DNA from: Thermohalobacter berrensis
GTDB taxonomy: Bacteria; Bacillota; Clostridia; Tissierellales; Thermohalobacteraceae
Direction of reading: 5' to 3'
DNA length: 45,813 nt
NCBI RefSeq assembly: GCF_003609645.1
Contig: NZ_MCIB01000015.1
Location: forward strand, 1 to 45,813
Shown here: one piece after another, positions 34,280 through 43,221 of the stretch
Layout of the letters: each line of letters begins with the position of its first letter
Numbering within the stretch: the stretch's first letter is position 1
Made by a program: the position numbers and the translations under genes
Notes under the pieces: model-generated
Databases searched by the model: none
The model's input: the letters and a program-made list of their open reading frames with translations, nothing else
What the model was told of the DNA's origin: nothing

Positions 34280-36916
34280 ATGGATAAAAAAGAATGGTTT
34301 AGGTTAACAGTGGATGAGACTATTGAAAAATTAAAAACTAATAAGGATATTGGATTAACAGATGATGAAATAGAAAATCGCAGAAAAAAATATGGACTAA
34401 ATGAACTGACAGAAAAAGAAGGAACTTCAATTTTTCAAATGTTTTTAAATCAGTTTAAAGATTTTATGGTAATAATACTTATTATTGCCGCTGTTATTTC
34501 TGGAATACTTGGTGAAGTTACTGATACAATTTTAATATTTATTATAGTTATATTAAATGCAATATTAGGAGTAGTCCAAGAAAATAAAGCAGAACAGTCA
34601 TTGAAGGCATTAAAGAATATGTCAAAACCAACGGCTAAAGTTTTAAGAAATGGCAATATACTAGAGGTTAAATCTGCAGAGATATTTCCAGGTGATATAG
34701 TTATACTTGAAGCTGGCGATTACGTTCCAGCTGATGGTAGATTAATTCAAAGTGCCAATTTAATGGTTGAAGAATCGGCATTAACAGGGGAATCGGTGCC
34801 AGTAACCAAATCAATAGATATACCTAAAGGGGAAGATATTCCAATAGGAGATAGAAAGAATATGGTTTTCTCTTCAAGTATAGTAACCCATGGTAGGGGT
34901 AGATGTGTAGTTACAGAAACAGGTATGAATACACAGATAGGAAAAATAGCAGAACTATTGGAAGAACAGGAAAATATTAAGACACCACTTCAAGAAAAAC
35001 TAGAAGAATTAGGTAAATGGCTAGGTGTATTAGCTTTAATAATTTGTGGACTTATTTTTTTAATAGGATATTTTCAAGGAAGACCAGCATTTGATATGTT
35101 TATGATTGCTGTTTCACTAGCAGTTGCAGCAATTCCAGAAGGTTTACCAGCAATTGTAACTATTGTGTTATCCTTAGGTGTTCAAAGAATGATAAAGCGA
35201 CATGCTATTATAAGAAAATTACCTGCTGTAGAGACCCTTGGAACAGCTTCTGTGATTTGTTCAGATAAAACAGGAACCCTTACTCAAAATAAAATGACTG
35301 TAACAAAATTATATACCTATAATGAATTAAAAGATATAGATGACATTAATCTAAGCTTAAAGGAAGATAAAACTGCAATCGAAGTAGGTCTTTTATGTAA
35401 TGATGCATCTATTGAAGATAAAAATGGAGAAAAGGATACTATAGGAGATCCAACGGAAGTTGCTTTAGTTGTTTTAGCATATGAGAAGGGGTTATATAAA
35501 AAAGAAGAAGAAAGTAAAATGAAAAGAGTGAATGAAATTCCTTTTGATTCAGAAAGGAAGATGATGACTACAGTTCACGAATATAATAATGGATATAGAA
35601 TTTTAACAAAAGGAGCTATAGATGTTCTTTTAGAAAGATGTAATAAAATATTGATAAATAATGAAATAGTTGAATTAACAGAAGATATAAAAATGGATAT
35701 AATGGATGCAAATAAAGAAATGGCATTAAGGGCTTTAAGGGTTTTAGGATTAGCCTTTAAAGATGTTGATAGCATACCAGATAAATTAACTTCAGAAAAT
35801 ACGGAGAAAAATCTTGTTTTTGTAGGTATGGCTGGTATGATAGACCCTCCTAGAGAAGAAGTAAAAGATGCAGTAAAAGAATGTAAAGAGGCAGGAATAA
35901 AACCAGTTATGATAACAGGGGACTATAAAGTGACAGCAGTAGCTATAGCAAAAGAATTAGGTATACTAAAGGATGAAGCTGAAGCAGTTGAAGGAAAAGA
36001 AATAGATAATATGACACAGGAAGACCTAGAAAAAAATGTGAAAAAATATTCTGTATATGCACGGGTTTCTCCAGAACATAAGGTAAGAATAGTTAAAGCA
36101 TGGCAAACACATGGAAAAATTGTAGCTATGACTGGAGATGGAGTAAATGATGCTCCTGCATTAAAAAGGGCTAATATAGGATGTGCCATGGGGATTACAG
36201 GAACAGATGTATCTAAAGAAGCTTCTGATATGATATTAACAGATGATAATTTTACAACTATAGTAGCAGCTGTTGAAGAAGGAAGGACTATATTTGATAA
36301 TATAAAAAAATCTATTCACTTTTTATTATCATGTAATATTGGAGAAGTTGTAGCACTCTTTATAGCAATATTACTTAATTTACCTAGTCCTTTAATACCT
36401 ATACACATATTATGGGTAAACTTGGTAACAGATAGTTTTCCAGCTTTAGCTTTAGGAGTTGACCCTGCTGAACCAGACATAATGAAAAGAAAGCCTAGAG
36501 ATCCTAAAAAAGGTATATTTGCAGAGGGACTTGGGAACTCAATTATAGTTCATGGGATTATAGTTGCATTAGTTACTTTGTTAGCGTTTAATATAGGTAG
36601 GAAAATAGATATTACTACTGGAAGAACGATGGCTTTTACTACTTTAGCCTTTTCACAACTTGTGCACAGTTTCAATGTAAGGGCAAAGGATGAATCTATA
36701 TTATATGTAGGATTTTTCTCTAATAAATATTTAATTGGAGGAGTACTTGTATCCACTGTATTAATGCTAGGAGTAGTATTTATACCATTTTTAAGAAACA
36801 TATTTAAACTGACATTACTAACAGTTAACCAGTGGTTTTATATAATTACTTTTTCAGTTCTACCATTAATTATAGTAGAACTATATAAAGGAATAATGAG
36901 AAGAATAAAGGAATAG
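34280..36916 (+). CDS. calcium-translocating P-type ATPase
   Basis: An 878-residue P2A-type ATPase, probably exporting Ca2+. The phosphorylation motif DKTGTLT starts at Asp329; TGES is in the actuator domain, TGDGVNDAPAL in the P domain, and AAIPEGLPAIV in membrane helix 4 carries the PEGL calcium-site motif of SERCA-like pumps. About ten membrane helices. AGGAGGG precedes ATG 34280. It follows the propeller gene. The end of the gene is part of a shared terminator with the converging DUF4364 gene. Confidence 0.93.
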   Translation: MDKKEWFRLTVDETIEKLKTNKDIGLTDDEIENRRKKYGLNELTEKEGTSIFQMFLNQFKDFMVIILIIAAVISGILGEVTDTILIFIIVILNAILGVVQENKAEQSLKALKNMSKPTAKVLRNGNILEVKSAEIFPGDIVILEAGDYVPADGRLIQSANLMVEESALTGESVPVTKSIDIPKGEDIPIGDRKNMVFSSSIVTHGRGRCVVTETGMNTQIGKIAELLEEQENIKTPLQEKLEELGKWLGVLALIICGLIFLIGYFQGRPAFDMFMIAVSLAVAAIPEGLPAIVTIVLSLGVQRMIKRHAIIRKLPAVETLGTASVICSDKTGTLTQNKMTVTKLYTYNELKDIDDINLSLKEDKTAIEVGLLCNDASIEDKNGEKDTIGDPTEVALVVLAYEKGLYKKEEESKMKRVNEIPFDSERKMMTTVHEYNNGYRILTKGAIDVLLERCNKILINNEIVELTEDIKMDIMDANKEMALRALRVLGLAFKDVDSIPDKLTSENTEKNLVFVGMAGMIDPPREEVKDAVKECKEAGIKPVMITGDYKVTAVAIAKELGILKDEAEAVEGKEIDNMTQEDLEKNVKKYSVYARVSPEHKVRIVKAWQTHGKIVAMTGDGVNDAPALKRANIGCAMGITGTDVSKEASDMILTDDNFTTIVAAVEEGRTIFDNIKKSIHFLLSCNIGEVVALFIAILLNLPSPLIPIHILWVNLVTDSFPALALGVDPAEPDIMKRKPRDPKKGIFAEGLGNSIIVHGIIVALVTLLAFNIGRKIDITTGRTMAFTTLAFSQLVHSFNVRAKDESILYVGFFSNKYLIGGVLVSTVLMLGVVFIPFLRNIFKLTLLTVNQWFYIITFSVLPLIIVELYKGIMRRIKE

Positions 36917-36939
36917 GCTAGTAAAATCAGCCTATTCCT
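36907..36939. terminator. shared terminator between ATPase and DUF4364 genes
   Basis: AAGGAATAGGCT (36907-36918) and AGCCTATTCCTT (36928-36939) pair perfectly, between two converging stops. T tracts are short on both sides. Confidence 0.7.
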
Positions 36940-37474
36940 TATCACTATTATTTGCAAGTAACTCAAATATTTTCTTATATATAATTTGTGGATTTTCCTT
37001 CCAGTTTTTACAAATAAGTTTAGCTTGTTTATTTGAAGGTACATTTAATGATAGATCAAATAAAGTTATATCTTTTTCTATAACCTTTAATGATACAATA
37101 TATTCAGTATCATTTTTTTTGTAATAATTTCCTATAATTTGAGTTTCTTTAATCATTTCCTCTTTCTTTTTCTGTAGACTCTTACTTAATTGTAATTTTA
37201 TATTATCTGGTATTCTATCGATAAAATAGTTAAGAGTATCTTTACCTATTTCTGTTAATTTATAATACTCATTTCCCTCTTCTGTTACTGTTTGTAAAAA
37301 ATTAGAGGTTGTTAATTCACTTAAAAATTGTTGTACCATGAAATAATTCATATAATTGTTTTCTAAAACAAATTGAGTTATTTCTGAATTAGTAAGAGGA
37401 ACCTCAGATATATCAATTATGTAAAGTAAAAGAAGTTTATTTTGTGCTACTTCTTTAGTATTTTCTCCAAACAT
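36932..37474 (-). CDS. DUF4364 family winged-helix protein
   Basis: A 180-residue protein of the DUF4364 family, common in clostridia. The N-terminal winged-helix part (about 1-80: KLLLLYIID, PLTNSEITQFVLENNYMNYFMVQQFL, YYKLTEIGKDTL) resembles PadR-type regulators; the C-terminal half has beta strands. It is probably a DNA- or protein-binding regulator without a known target. The minus-strand ATG at 37474 has a recognisable AGAGGG site just upstream. A terminator of the SASP gene separates it from that gene. Confidence 0.85.
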   Translation of the reverse strand: MFGENTKEVAQNKLLLLYIIDISEVPLTNSEITQFVLENNYMNYFMVQQFLSELTTSNFLQTVTEEGNEYYKLTEIGKDTLNYFIDRIPDNIKLQLSKSLQKKKEEMIKETQIIGNYYKKNDTEYIVSLKVIEKDITLFDLSLNVPSNKQAKLICKNWKENPQIIYKKIFELLANNSDKE

Positions 37475-37517
37475 ATTGTCACCCTCTTTAAATTGTATAT
37501 AAAAAATTATAACATAT

Positions 37518-37553
37518 AAAAAAAGAGAAGTGTATTGCTACACTTCTCTTTTT
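37518..37553 (-). terminator. terminator of the SASP gene
   Basis: A 16-bp perfect stem (37518-37533 with 37538-37553) lies just past the SASP stop on the minus strand. The minus-strand right arm ends in six T. Confidence 0.92.
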
Positions 37554-37567
37554 TGTATATTATTTAA

Positions 37568-37774
37568 TTATTTTCCAGATATTTGGTTTTCTGCATGTTC
37601 AATAAGTCTCTTTACCATATATCCTCCAACATAACCATTTTGTCTTGAAGTTAAGTTACCTTTATCTATATTATTATAGTTTTCTAAACCTAATTCATTG
37701 GCAATTTCAAGTTTCATTTGTTCAAGTGCTTGCCTAGCTTCTGGAACTACTATCTTATTATTGTTTCTAGCCAT
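37568..37774 (-). CDS. alpha/beta-type small acid-soluble spore protein
   Basis: A DNA-binding protein that saturates spore DNA and protects it, degraded at germination. The 68-residue protein has the family sequence VVPEARQALEQMKLEIANELG, with the GPR protease site around E23-I-A (LEIANELG), and NGYVGGYMVKRLIE near the C terminus. GGGAGGG before ATG at 37774 selects this start over an upstream TTG. Preceded by a sigma-G-like promoter and a leader hairpin. The gene shows the organism can form endospores. Confidence 0.95.
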   Translation of the reverse strand: MARNNNKIVVPEARQALEQMKLEIANELGLENYNNIDKGNLTSRQNGYVGGYMVKRLIEHAENQISGK

Positions 37775-37800
37775 GTCTTTCCCTCCCAAATAGATTGCTT

Positions 37801-37859
37801 ACAACATCATTAAATTGATGTTGTACTATTAATATAACCTTTTATTTAAAAATATATTC
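37801..37859 (-). promoter_or_regulatory. sigma-G-like promoter and leader hairpin of the SASP gene
   Basis: On the minus strand GAATA (37859-37855), 18 bases, then TATATTA (37836-37830) fits the forespore sigma-G consensus (GHATR-N17/18-CATWHTA) with one mismatch. Transcription would start near 37823, where a 9-bp perfect hairpin ACAACATCA/TGATGTTGT (37801-37824) begins the leader, a feature that may stabilise the mRNA. Confidence 0.65.
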
Positions 37860-37991
37860 TGGAAAAAATATAATAAATGAATATTCTATAGAAAAATAGC
37901 ATATAATTATTAAATTAGGCTAAAAATGTTTTTTTATAATCAAATTTAATCTAGTATAATTAAATTAGATAATAAAACAGGGGGGTATATT

Positions 37992-38711
37992 ATGGAAAAA
38001 GATATAAAAAAAATAATAATTAATAAAGCAACTGATATGGGAGCAGCAAAAATAGGATTTGGAAACCTAAATGGCTATCTTCCTGAAGAATTATCACATT
38101 TAAACACAGGTATTTCGATAGCCATAAGATTATCAGATCAAATAATTAACGATATTAAGGATAAACCGACTTTCACATATTTCCATCATTATAGAACAGT
38201 AAATTTTTTAATTGACCAAATAACGTTACAGATAACAACTATACTTCAAAATAGAGGTTATTTAGCTATGGCAGTACCGGCATCTCAGACAGTAAAAACT
38301 AGTAAAGATGCATATAGAGGCATTTTCCAGCATAGAACAGCAGCCACTTTGTCCGGATTAGGGTGGATTGGAAAAAATGCCTGTTTAGTAACTGAAGAAT
38401 TTGGACCTAGAGTGAGATTAGGAACTGTTCTTACTAATTTACCTGTTGACTATGATACACCAATAACAGAATCTAAATGTGGTAAATGTAATATTTGTGT
38501 AAGTAATTGTCCTGCATTAGCCTTAAAGGGCAATAAATGGTACCCAGGAATCCCAAGAGATGAACTAGTTGATGCATATGCATGTAGCACATTTATGAAT
38601 GAACATTATAAAGGCATAGGTAGAGGTTCAGTATGTGGTTTATGTATATCAAAATGTCCTAAAGGAATAAAGGTTCTTAAGATTAATAAGGCTGCTAAGC
38701 AGCCTTATTAA
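37992..38711 (+). CDS. short QueG-like iron-sulfur protein
   Basis: A 239-residue protein resembling epoxyqueuosine reductase. The N-terminal part includes FHHYRTVNFLIDQ and RTAATLSGLGWIGKNACLV, as in QueG, and the C-terminal part has two [4Fe-4S] sets: C163-x2-C166-x2-C169-x3-C173 and C198, C215, C218, C222. Full QueG is about 380 residues with a HEAT-like tail; this one lacks it, so it may be a paralogue acting on another substrate. GGGGGG precedes ATG 37992. No other queuosine gene is near. Confidence 0.85.
   Translation: MEKDIKKIIINKATDMGAAKIGFGNLNGYLPEELSHLNTGISIAIRLSDQIINDIKDKPTFTYFHHYRTVNFLIDQITLQITTILQNRGYLAMAVPASQTVKTSKDAYRGIFQHRTAATLSGLGWIGKNACLVTEEFGPRVRLGTVLTNLPVDYDTPITESKCGKCNICVSNCPALALKGNKWYPGIPRDELVDAYACSTFMNEHYKGIGRGSVCGLCISKCPKGIKVLKINKAAKQPY
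38683..38711. terminator. hairpin at the convergence of two genes
   Basis: TTAATAAGGCTGC (38683-38695) and GCAGCCTTATTAA (38699-38711) pair perfectly; the stop codon of the QueG-like gene is inside. There is no good T tract on either strand, so termination efficiency is uncertain. Confidence 0.55.
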
Positions 38712-38712
38712 C

Positions 38713-38901
38713 CTAAGAAAGTTTATTTTTTATAGGAACTTTTACATCTTTTCTAATGCCATGTTGATGCCCATTTTCTAATTGAGCCTTTTGGGATTTT
38801 TTTTCTCTATAATAATGTCTTTCATCATTTGTAATAGTTATAGCTGAATATTCCCTTTGTCTACCTTTAATATTAGTATAGGTGCTTTTTCTTCTAGACA
38901 A
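38713..38901 (-). CDS. uncharacterised 62-aa basic protein
   Basis: Not recognised. The 62-residue product MSRRKSTYTNIKGRQREYSA... is rich in Arg, Lys, Tyr and polar residues, without cysteine or membrane segment, so it could bind nucleic acid or be structural. AGAGGTG stands six bases before TTG 38901 on the minus strand; the GTG at 38910 is part of that ribosome site. It ends against the QueG-like gene. It may be a sporulation-specific small protein, but no promoter was convincing. Confidence 0.6.
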   Translation of the reverse strand: MSRRKSTYTNIKGRQREYSAITITNDERHYYREKKSQKAQLENGHQHGIRKDVKVPIKNKLS

Positions 38902-38957
38902 AATTAACACCTCTTTAATTTGTGGTGTAGTTTTATTTTTACCTTAAGAAAAAAATA

Positions 38958-38994
38958 AATACTATTTAAAAAATGTATATGGTGAAATAGTATT
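38958..38994 (+). promoter_or_regulatory. inverted repeat before the lipoprotein deacetylase
   Basis: AATACTATTT (38958-38967) and AAATAGTATT (38985-38994) are perfect reverse complements separated by 17 bases, upstream of an AT-rich promoter-like region. A dimeric regulator may bind there; no T tract follows, so it is not a terminator. Confidence 0.4.
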
Positions 38995-39037
38995 ATAAAA
39001 ATTGTAAAATTTACAAAACTAAAAGGAGGAAAAACAT

Positions 39038-40162
39038 TTGAAATCAATCATGAAAGTAATTGTAATATTTTTATTAATAATTAGCTTAGTTGGATGTACA
39101 GGTCCAAATACAGAAAAAGTTGATACAAATAATCCAGTTGAGGAACAAAAACAAGAAACTAAAAATACTGATAAAGAGCAAGGTTGTGAAACAGATAATA
39201 AAGAAAATGAAGTGAAAAAAGATCCGACAAAAGATATTGATTTATCAATTAAGCCGAATGAAGCAGGTCAAATAATGGTACTTATGTATCATCATATAGG
39301 AAAAAAAGAAGATACCTGGGTAAGAACAGTAGAAAATTTCAAAAAAGATTTAAAAGTACTTTATGAAAAGGGTTATAGACCAATAAGTTTAAAAGATTTT
39401 GTAAATAATAATATACATGTTGAAGCTGGTTATACACCAGTTGTAATTACATTTGATGATGGTAGACAAAATAATTTTAATATTATTGAAAAAAACGGAG
39501 AATTGATAGTAGACCCTAATTGTGCAGCAGGTATAATGGAAGAATTTCATAAAAAACATCCTGACTTTCCCTTAGAAGCTACTTTTTTCGTTTTCGGGAA
39601 AAGACCCTTTGGACAAAAAGAGTATGTAGAATATAAACTTAAATATTTGATAGATAAAGGTTTTGATATAGGAAATCATACGATTGATCATAATAATTTT
39701 AGTAATCTAACACCAGAAGAAATACAAAGAGCTATTGCTAAAAATGTAGAGTTTTTAAATGGAATCTTACCAGATTATGAAGTAAATACACTTGCATTAC
39801 CATATGGAAGTAGACCTAAAAATAAAGAATATGAAATCTTTTTAAGAAAAGGTGAATATGATGGGGTAAAATATGAAAATATAGCTATATTAAATGTAGG
39901 TTGGAAACCCTCAGTTTCTCCTATTGATAAAAATTTTAATCCATATTCTATCCATAGGGTAAGGGCTAGTGAAATGAATGTAGATAATGTAGGTATGTAT
40001 GACTGGTTAGAATATTTTGATAAATACCCTGAAAAGAGATTTATAAGTGATGGTAATCCAGATGTAATAACTGTACCAAAAAAATATGAAAATAGAATCG
40101 ATAAACAAAAACTAAATGGTAAATTTTTATATTTATATGATAACGAAAAGAATCTTAAATAA
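39038..40162 (+). CDS. polysaccharide deacetylase lipoprotein
   Basis: A 374-residue secreted lipoprotein that probably deacetylates cell-wall or spore-cortex peptidoglycan or a polysaccharide. The signal peptide ends LVGC (Cys20); a charged spacer rich in Glu, Lys, Asn and Thr follows (about 22-70). The NodB domain has ITFDDGR (motif 1), GNHTIDH (H-x3-H metal site) and LPYGSRP. AAAGGAGG eight bases before TTG 39038 favours that start. The gene ends at a shared terminator with the Na/Pi symporter gene. Confidence 0.9.
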   Translation: MKSIMKVIVIFLLIISLVGCTGPNTEKVDTNNPVEEQKQETKNTDKEQGCETDNKENEVKKDPTKDIDLSIKPNEAGQIMVLMYHHIGKKEDTWVRTVENFKKDLKVLYEKGYRPISLKDFVNNNIHVEAGYTPVVITFDDGRQNNFNIIEKNGELIVDPNCAAGIMEEFHKKHPDFPLEATFFVFGKRPFGQKEYVEYKLKYLIDKGFDIGNHTIDHNNFSNLTPEEIQRAIAKNVEFLNGILPDYEVNTLALPYGSRPKNKEYEIFLRKGEYDGVKYENIAILNVGWKPSVSPIDKNFNPYSIHRVRASEMNVDNVGMYDWLEYFDKYPEKRFISDGNPDVITVPKKYENRIDKQKLNGKFLYLYDNEKNLK

Positions 40163-40199
40163 TATCCCAGAGCATATTTAATCTGGGATTATTTTTTTT
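40158..40199. terminator. shared terminator between deacetylase and Na/Pi symporter genes
   Basis: AATAATATCCCAGA (40158-40171) pairs with TCTGGGATTATT (40182-40193) with small bulges, followed by eight T on the plus strand. The minus-strand gene ends inside it. Confidence 0.75.
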
Positions 40200-41101
40200 G
40201 ATATTTTAATGAGTAAAGGATAAATAGGAAATAGTATTATAGTGGTTGAAACATTAAAGATAGTGTGTGCATTAGCTAGTTGTTTAGATGGGTTTTCAGG
40301 AGATAAACCATGAACAATAGAGTATAGATAATCTATTAAAAAGTAAAAGATAACTACCCCTAAAATATTAAACATTATATGTATTAAAGCAGCTTGTTTT
40401 CCTTTTTTGTTAGTGATAAGGCTTCCTATAAAGGTATCAGTACATGTACCTATATTTTGACCTAAAAGTATAGGTATTGATGTTTTAACAGGAATTATTA
40501 AATTTGAAGCTAAAACTTGTAGAATTGCAATACCTGTACTACTACTTTGAATTATAGAGGTTATAATAAAACCTAAGAATATACCGGCAATTTTATTAGT
40601 TTCTATATTCTTAATCAATATTATTATTTTTTCATTTATGTTTGTTGAAGAAATTGAATTTTCAAGAATTCTCATACCTAAGAATATTATACCTAAACTT
40701 AAAATAACACGTATTAAAGTTCTAAATTTTCTTTTATTATAAAAAGGTAATAGGATTATTGCTAATATAAAAAAATAGGGTATAAAATCATCTAATTTAA
40801 AAGCAATTAACTGGGCAGTAAATGTTGTACCAATATTAGCTCCCATAAGTATTGGAACTGCATTATATAAATTTATTAAGTTACTGTGAACAAGGGATAT
40901 CACTATTAAAGTGCTTGCACTACTACTTTGAAGTAACGCAGTTGCCACTATTCCCAATAGAAGTCCTATTAACTTATTAGAAGTAAATTTTTCTAAATTA
41001 TTTTTTACTTTTAAAGAAACAATATCCTCAAATGTAGAAGACATTAATTTAATACCAAATAAAAAAAGAGAAAGCCCACCTATAACACCGAAAAATATCA
41101 A
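40178..41101 (-). CDS. Na/phosphate symporter family protein (NptA-like)
   Basis: A 307-residue membrane protein of the Na/Pi cotransporter family, with the two repeated QSSS motifs (58-61 in LLQSSSAST and near 186 in IIQSSSTG) and paired GANIGTT and GQNIGTC segments that line the transport path. About eight membrane helices. The PhoU-like tail of longer homologues is missing. The start is TTG 41101 after AAGGGGGA on the minus strand. It would move phosphate with sodium. It lies between two deacetylases on the opposite strand, with no clear joint function. Confidence 0.88.
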   Translation of the reverse strand: MIFFGVIGGLSLFLFGIKLMSSTFEDIVSLKVKNNLEKFTSNKLIGLLLGIVATALLQSSSASTLIVISLVHSNLINLYNAVPILMGANIGTTFTAQLIAFKLDDFIPYFFILAIILLPFYNKRKFRTLIRVILSLGIIFLGMRILENSISSTNINEKIIILIKNIETNKIAGIFLGFIITSIIQSSSTGIAILQVLASNLIIPVKTSIPILLGQNIGTCTDTFIGSLITNKKGKQAALIHIMFNILGVVIFYFLIDYLYSIVHGLSPENPSKQLANAHTIFNVSTTIILFPIYPLLIKISKKIIPD

Positions 41102-41208
41102 TATTTTTCCCCCTTATATATTAAACTTATTTCTAAAACAGAGACATGTTTAATATATATGTAGTATTAGAAAAATTATATGCATAAGAATTATAAGGGG
41201 GAATAAAC

Positions 41209-41979
41209 TTGAGAATTTATCTATTTGATAAGAAAAACATTATAAGACTTTTAGTATTAGCTCTTTTGGTAAGTACTTCTTTAATATATTCCAACCTAAC
41301 ACAAGAGGAAATTATAAGTGTATTTAGTAATAAAAAAGAGTTACCTATTTATTCAGTTGATACTGATGAAAAAAAGGTTGCTATAAGTTTTGATGCAGCT
41401 TGGGGAGCCCAGTATACTAAAAATATATTAGATATTTTAGATGAATATAATGTAAAAACTACTTTCTTTTTAGTTGGATTTTGGGTTGATAGATATCCAG
41501 AAATGGTTAAAGAAATTCATAATAGAGGTCATGAAATAGGGAACCATTCTAGCAATCATCCCCGTATGTCTAGATTGAGCAAACAACAAATAGTACAAGA
41601 ATTAAAGGAGACAGAAGAAAAAATTAAGAAATTAACCGGACAAAGAACCAATCTTTTTAGACCACCATTTGGTGATTATAATAATAGACTTATACAAACA
41701 TGTAGGGAAAATGGGTATTACGTGATACAGTGGGATGTAGATTCTTTAGATTGGAAGGAATTAGGAGTACAGCCTGTAGTAGATAGGGTTACTAGAAAAG
41801 TAAAAAAAGGCTCTATAGTTCTTTTTCATAATAACGCTAAATATGTTACCAAATATTTACCTGTTGTTATACGAAAACTTCAAGAAAAAGGATATGAAAT
41901 AGTACCTATATCTGAACTTATTTATAAAGATAATTATTACATAGATCATGCAGGAAAACAAATCAAAAAGCCTCAATAG
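41209..41979 (+). CDS. pdaB: PdaB-type polysaccharide deacetylase
   Basis: A 256-residue membrane-anchored NodB-domain protein of the PdaB type, needed in Bacillus for spore maintenance. An N-terminal hydrophobic anchor (about 10-30) precedes ISFDAAWG, the PdaB form of motif 1, then GNHSSNHPRMSRLS and FRPPFGDYN. The usual second Asp of motif 1 is absent, as in other PdaB proteins. AAGGGGGAA precedes TTG 41209. Upstream, TAGTATT, 14 bases, then CATAAGAA weakly resembles a sigma-E promoter. A hairpin follows the gene. Confidence 0.9.
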   Translation: MRIYLFDKKNIIRLLVLALLVSTSLIYSNLTQEEIISVFSNKKELPIYSVDTDEKKVAISFDAAWGAQYTKNILDILDEYNVKTTFFLVGFWVDRYPEMVKEIHNRGHEIGNHSSNHPRMSRLSKQQIVQELKETEEKIKKLTGQRTNLFRPPFGDYNNRLIQTCRENGYYVIQWDVDSLDWKELGVQPVVDRVTRKVKKGSIVLFHNNAKYVTKYLPVVIRKLQEKGYEIVPISELIYKDNYYIDHAGKQIKKPQ

Positions 41980-42009
41980 GCTGCTTTCATAGAGCAGCCC
42001 TATTTTATT
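41975..42009 (+). terminator. terminator after pdaB
   Basis: AATAGGCTGCT (41975-41985) pairs with AGCAGCCCTATT (41993-42004) with one bulged base, followed by TTTTATT. Confidence 0.8.
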
Positions 42010-42174
42010 GTATAGACAGGAAAAACTATGAAGAAAAATTATATTATATCATGTATATTAATTAGACTCATAACTAAAAAAATAAAAAAATAAGAAGGAA
42101 AATTATAATACTAGCTTGAATATTATAATTGTTAACAAAAAAGTTACAGAAATTTTTAAAAATTTATAATTTTT

Positions 42175-42204
42175 TTGAAGGCAAGAGATGAAATATGATA
42201 AAAT
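42175..42204 (+). promoter_or_regulatory. promoter candidate of ptb-iorAB
   Basis: TTGAAG (42175-42180) and TAAAAT (42199-42204) with 18 bases between. The 270-base gap holds nothing else I can support; an ORF of 21 codons from 42027 has only a weak ribosome site. Confidence 0.5.
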
Positions 42205-42249
42205 ATGTTATGGAAATTTATATAAAAATAAATTAAAGGAGTGAAACGG

Positions 42250-43152
42250 GTGATAAAGACCTTAAATGATTTAATCGAAAAGGCTAAAAACCAAAAAACA
42301 AGAAAACTTGCAGTTGCAGCATGTCAAGATTATGAAGTGTTAAAGTCTGTAATAGAAGCAGCTAAAGAGGGAATAGTTGAGCCAGTATTAATCGGGGATA
42401 AAGAAAAGACTTTAGAAATTGCAAAGGAAAATGGAATAGATATAGAAAAATATGAATTAGTTGATGAACCTGAACTTAAAGAGGCTGCAGAAAGGGCTGT
42501 AAAATATGTAAGTAGTGGAAAAGCAGATTTTCTTATGAAGGGTATTATTGATACTTCAATATTGTTAAAAGAAGTACTAAATAAGGAGTACGGATTAAGA
42601 ACAGATAGTCTTTTAAGTCATGTTATGGTATATGAGGTGCCAACATATCATAAACTTATTTTCTTAACTGATGGTGGTATGAATATAGAGCCTAGCCTTG
42701 AGGATAAAGTAAAAATTACTAAAAATGCTGTTAAGGTAGCTAAAGCATTAGGAAATAAAAATGTAAAAGTTGCAGTATTGGCTGCTAAGGAAAAAGTTAA
42801 TCCTAAAATGATTGCTACAGTACATGCAGTTGAATTGGAAAAAATGAACAAAGATGGAGAGTTTGGAGAAGAAGTAATAGTAGATGGACCTTTAGCCCTA
42901 GACTTAGCTATATCAAAAGAAGCGGCTAAAATTAAAGGATATGAAAGTGAAGTAGCAGGAGATGCAGATATATTATTAGTACCAAATATAGAAATGGGCA
43001 ATGGAGTAGGAAAGAGTCTAACATATTTTGCAAAAGCTAGTTCTGCAGGTATAATCATGGGAGCTAAGGCACCTGTTATATTAGTATCTAGAGCTGATAC
43101 ACATCAAGCTAAATTAAATTCTATAGCTCTAGGAAGTGTTGTAGCAGGTTAA
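42250..43152 (+). CDS. ptb: phosphate butyryltransferase (phosphotransacylase)
   Basis: Exchanges the CoA of an acyl-CoA, such as butyryl- or branched-chain acyl-CoA, for phosphate, allowing later ATP formation by a kinase. The 300-residue protein has the PTA_PTB blocks LMKGIIDTSILLKEVL, DGGMNIEPSLEDK and LLVPNIEMGNGVGKSLTYF. AAAGGAG at 42235-42241 sits in front of GTG 42250; GTG 42241 overlaps that site. It leads an operon with iorA and iorB. A butyrate kinase gene, its usual partner, is not in the window. Confidence 0.93.
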   Translation: MIKTLNDLIEKAKNQKTRKLAVAACQDYEVLKSVIEAAKEGIVEPVLIGDKEKTLEIAKENGIDIEKYELVDEPELKEAAERAVKYVSSGKADFLMKGIIDTSILLKEVLNKEYGLRTDSLLSHVMVYEVPTYHKLIFLTDGGMNIEPSLEDKVKITKNAVKVAKALGNKNVKVAVLAAKEKVNPKMIATVHAVELEKMNKDGEFGEEVIVDGPLALDLAISKEAAKIKGYESEVAGDADILLVPNIEMGNGVGKSLTYFAKASSAGIIMGAKAPVILVSRADTHQAKLNSIALGSVVAG

Positions 43153-43221
43153 TTACAGTAAATGTGTAAAGGTTTTCCTAAAAGCAAAATTTGAACAAGA
43201 ATGTAAAGGGGTGTAAATTAC

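Noticed and set aside
42027-42092. 21-codon ORF in the gap before ptb
   Set aside because: Weak ribosome site, low-complexity lysine-rich product; likely chance in AT-rich DNA.
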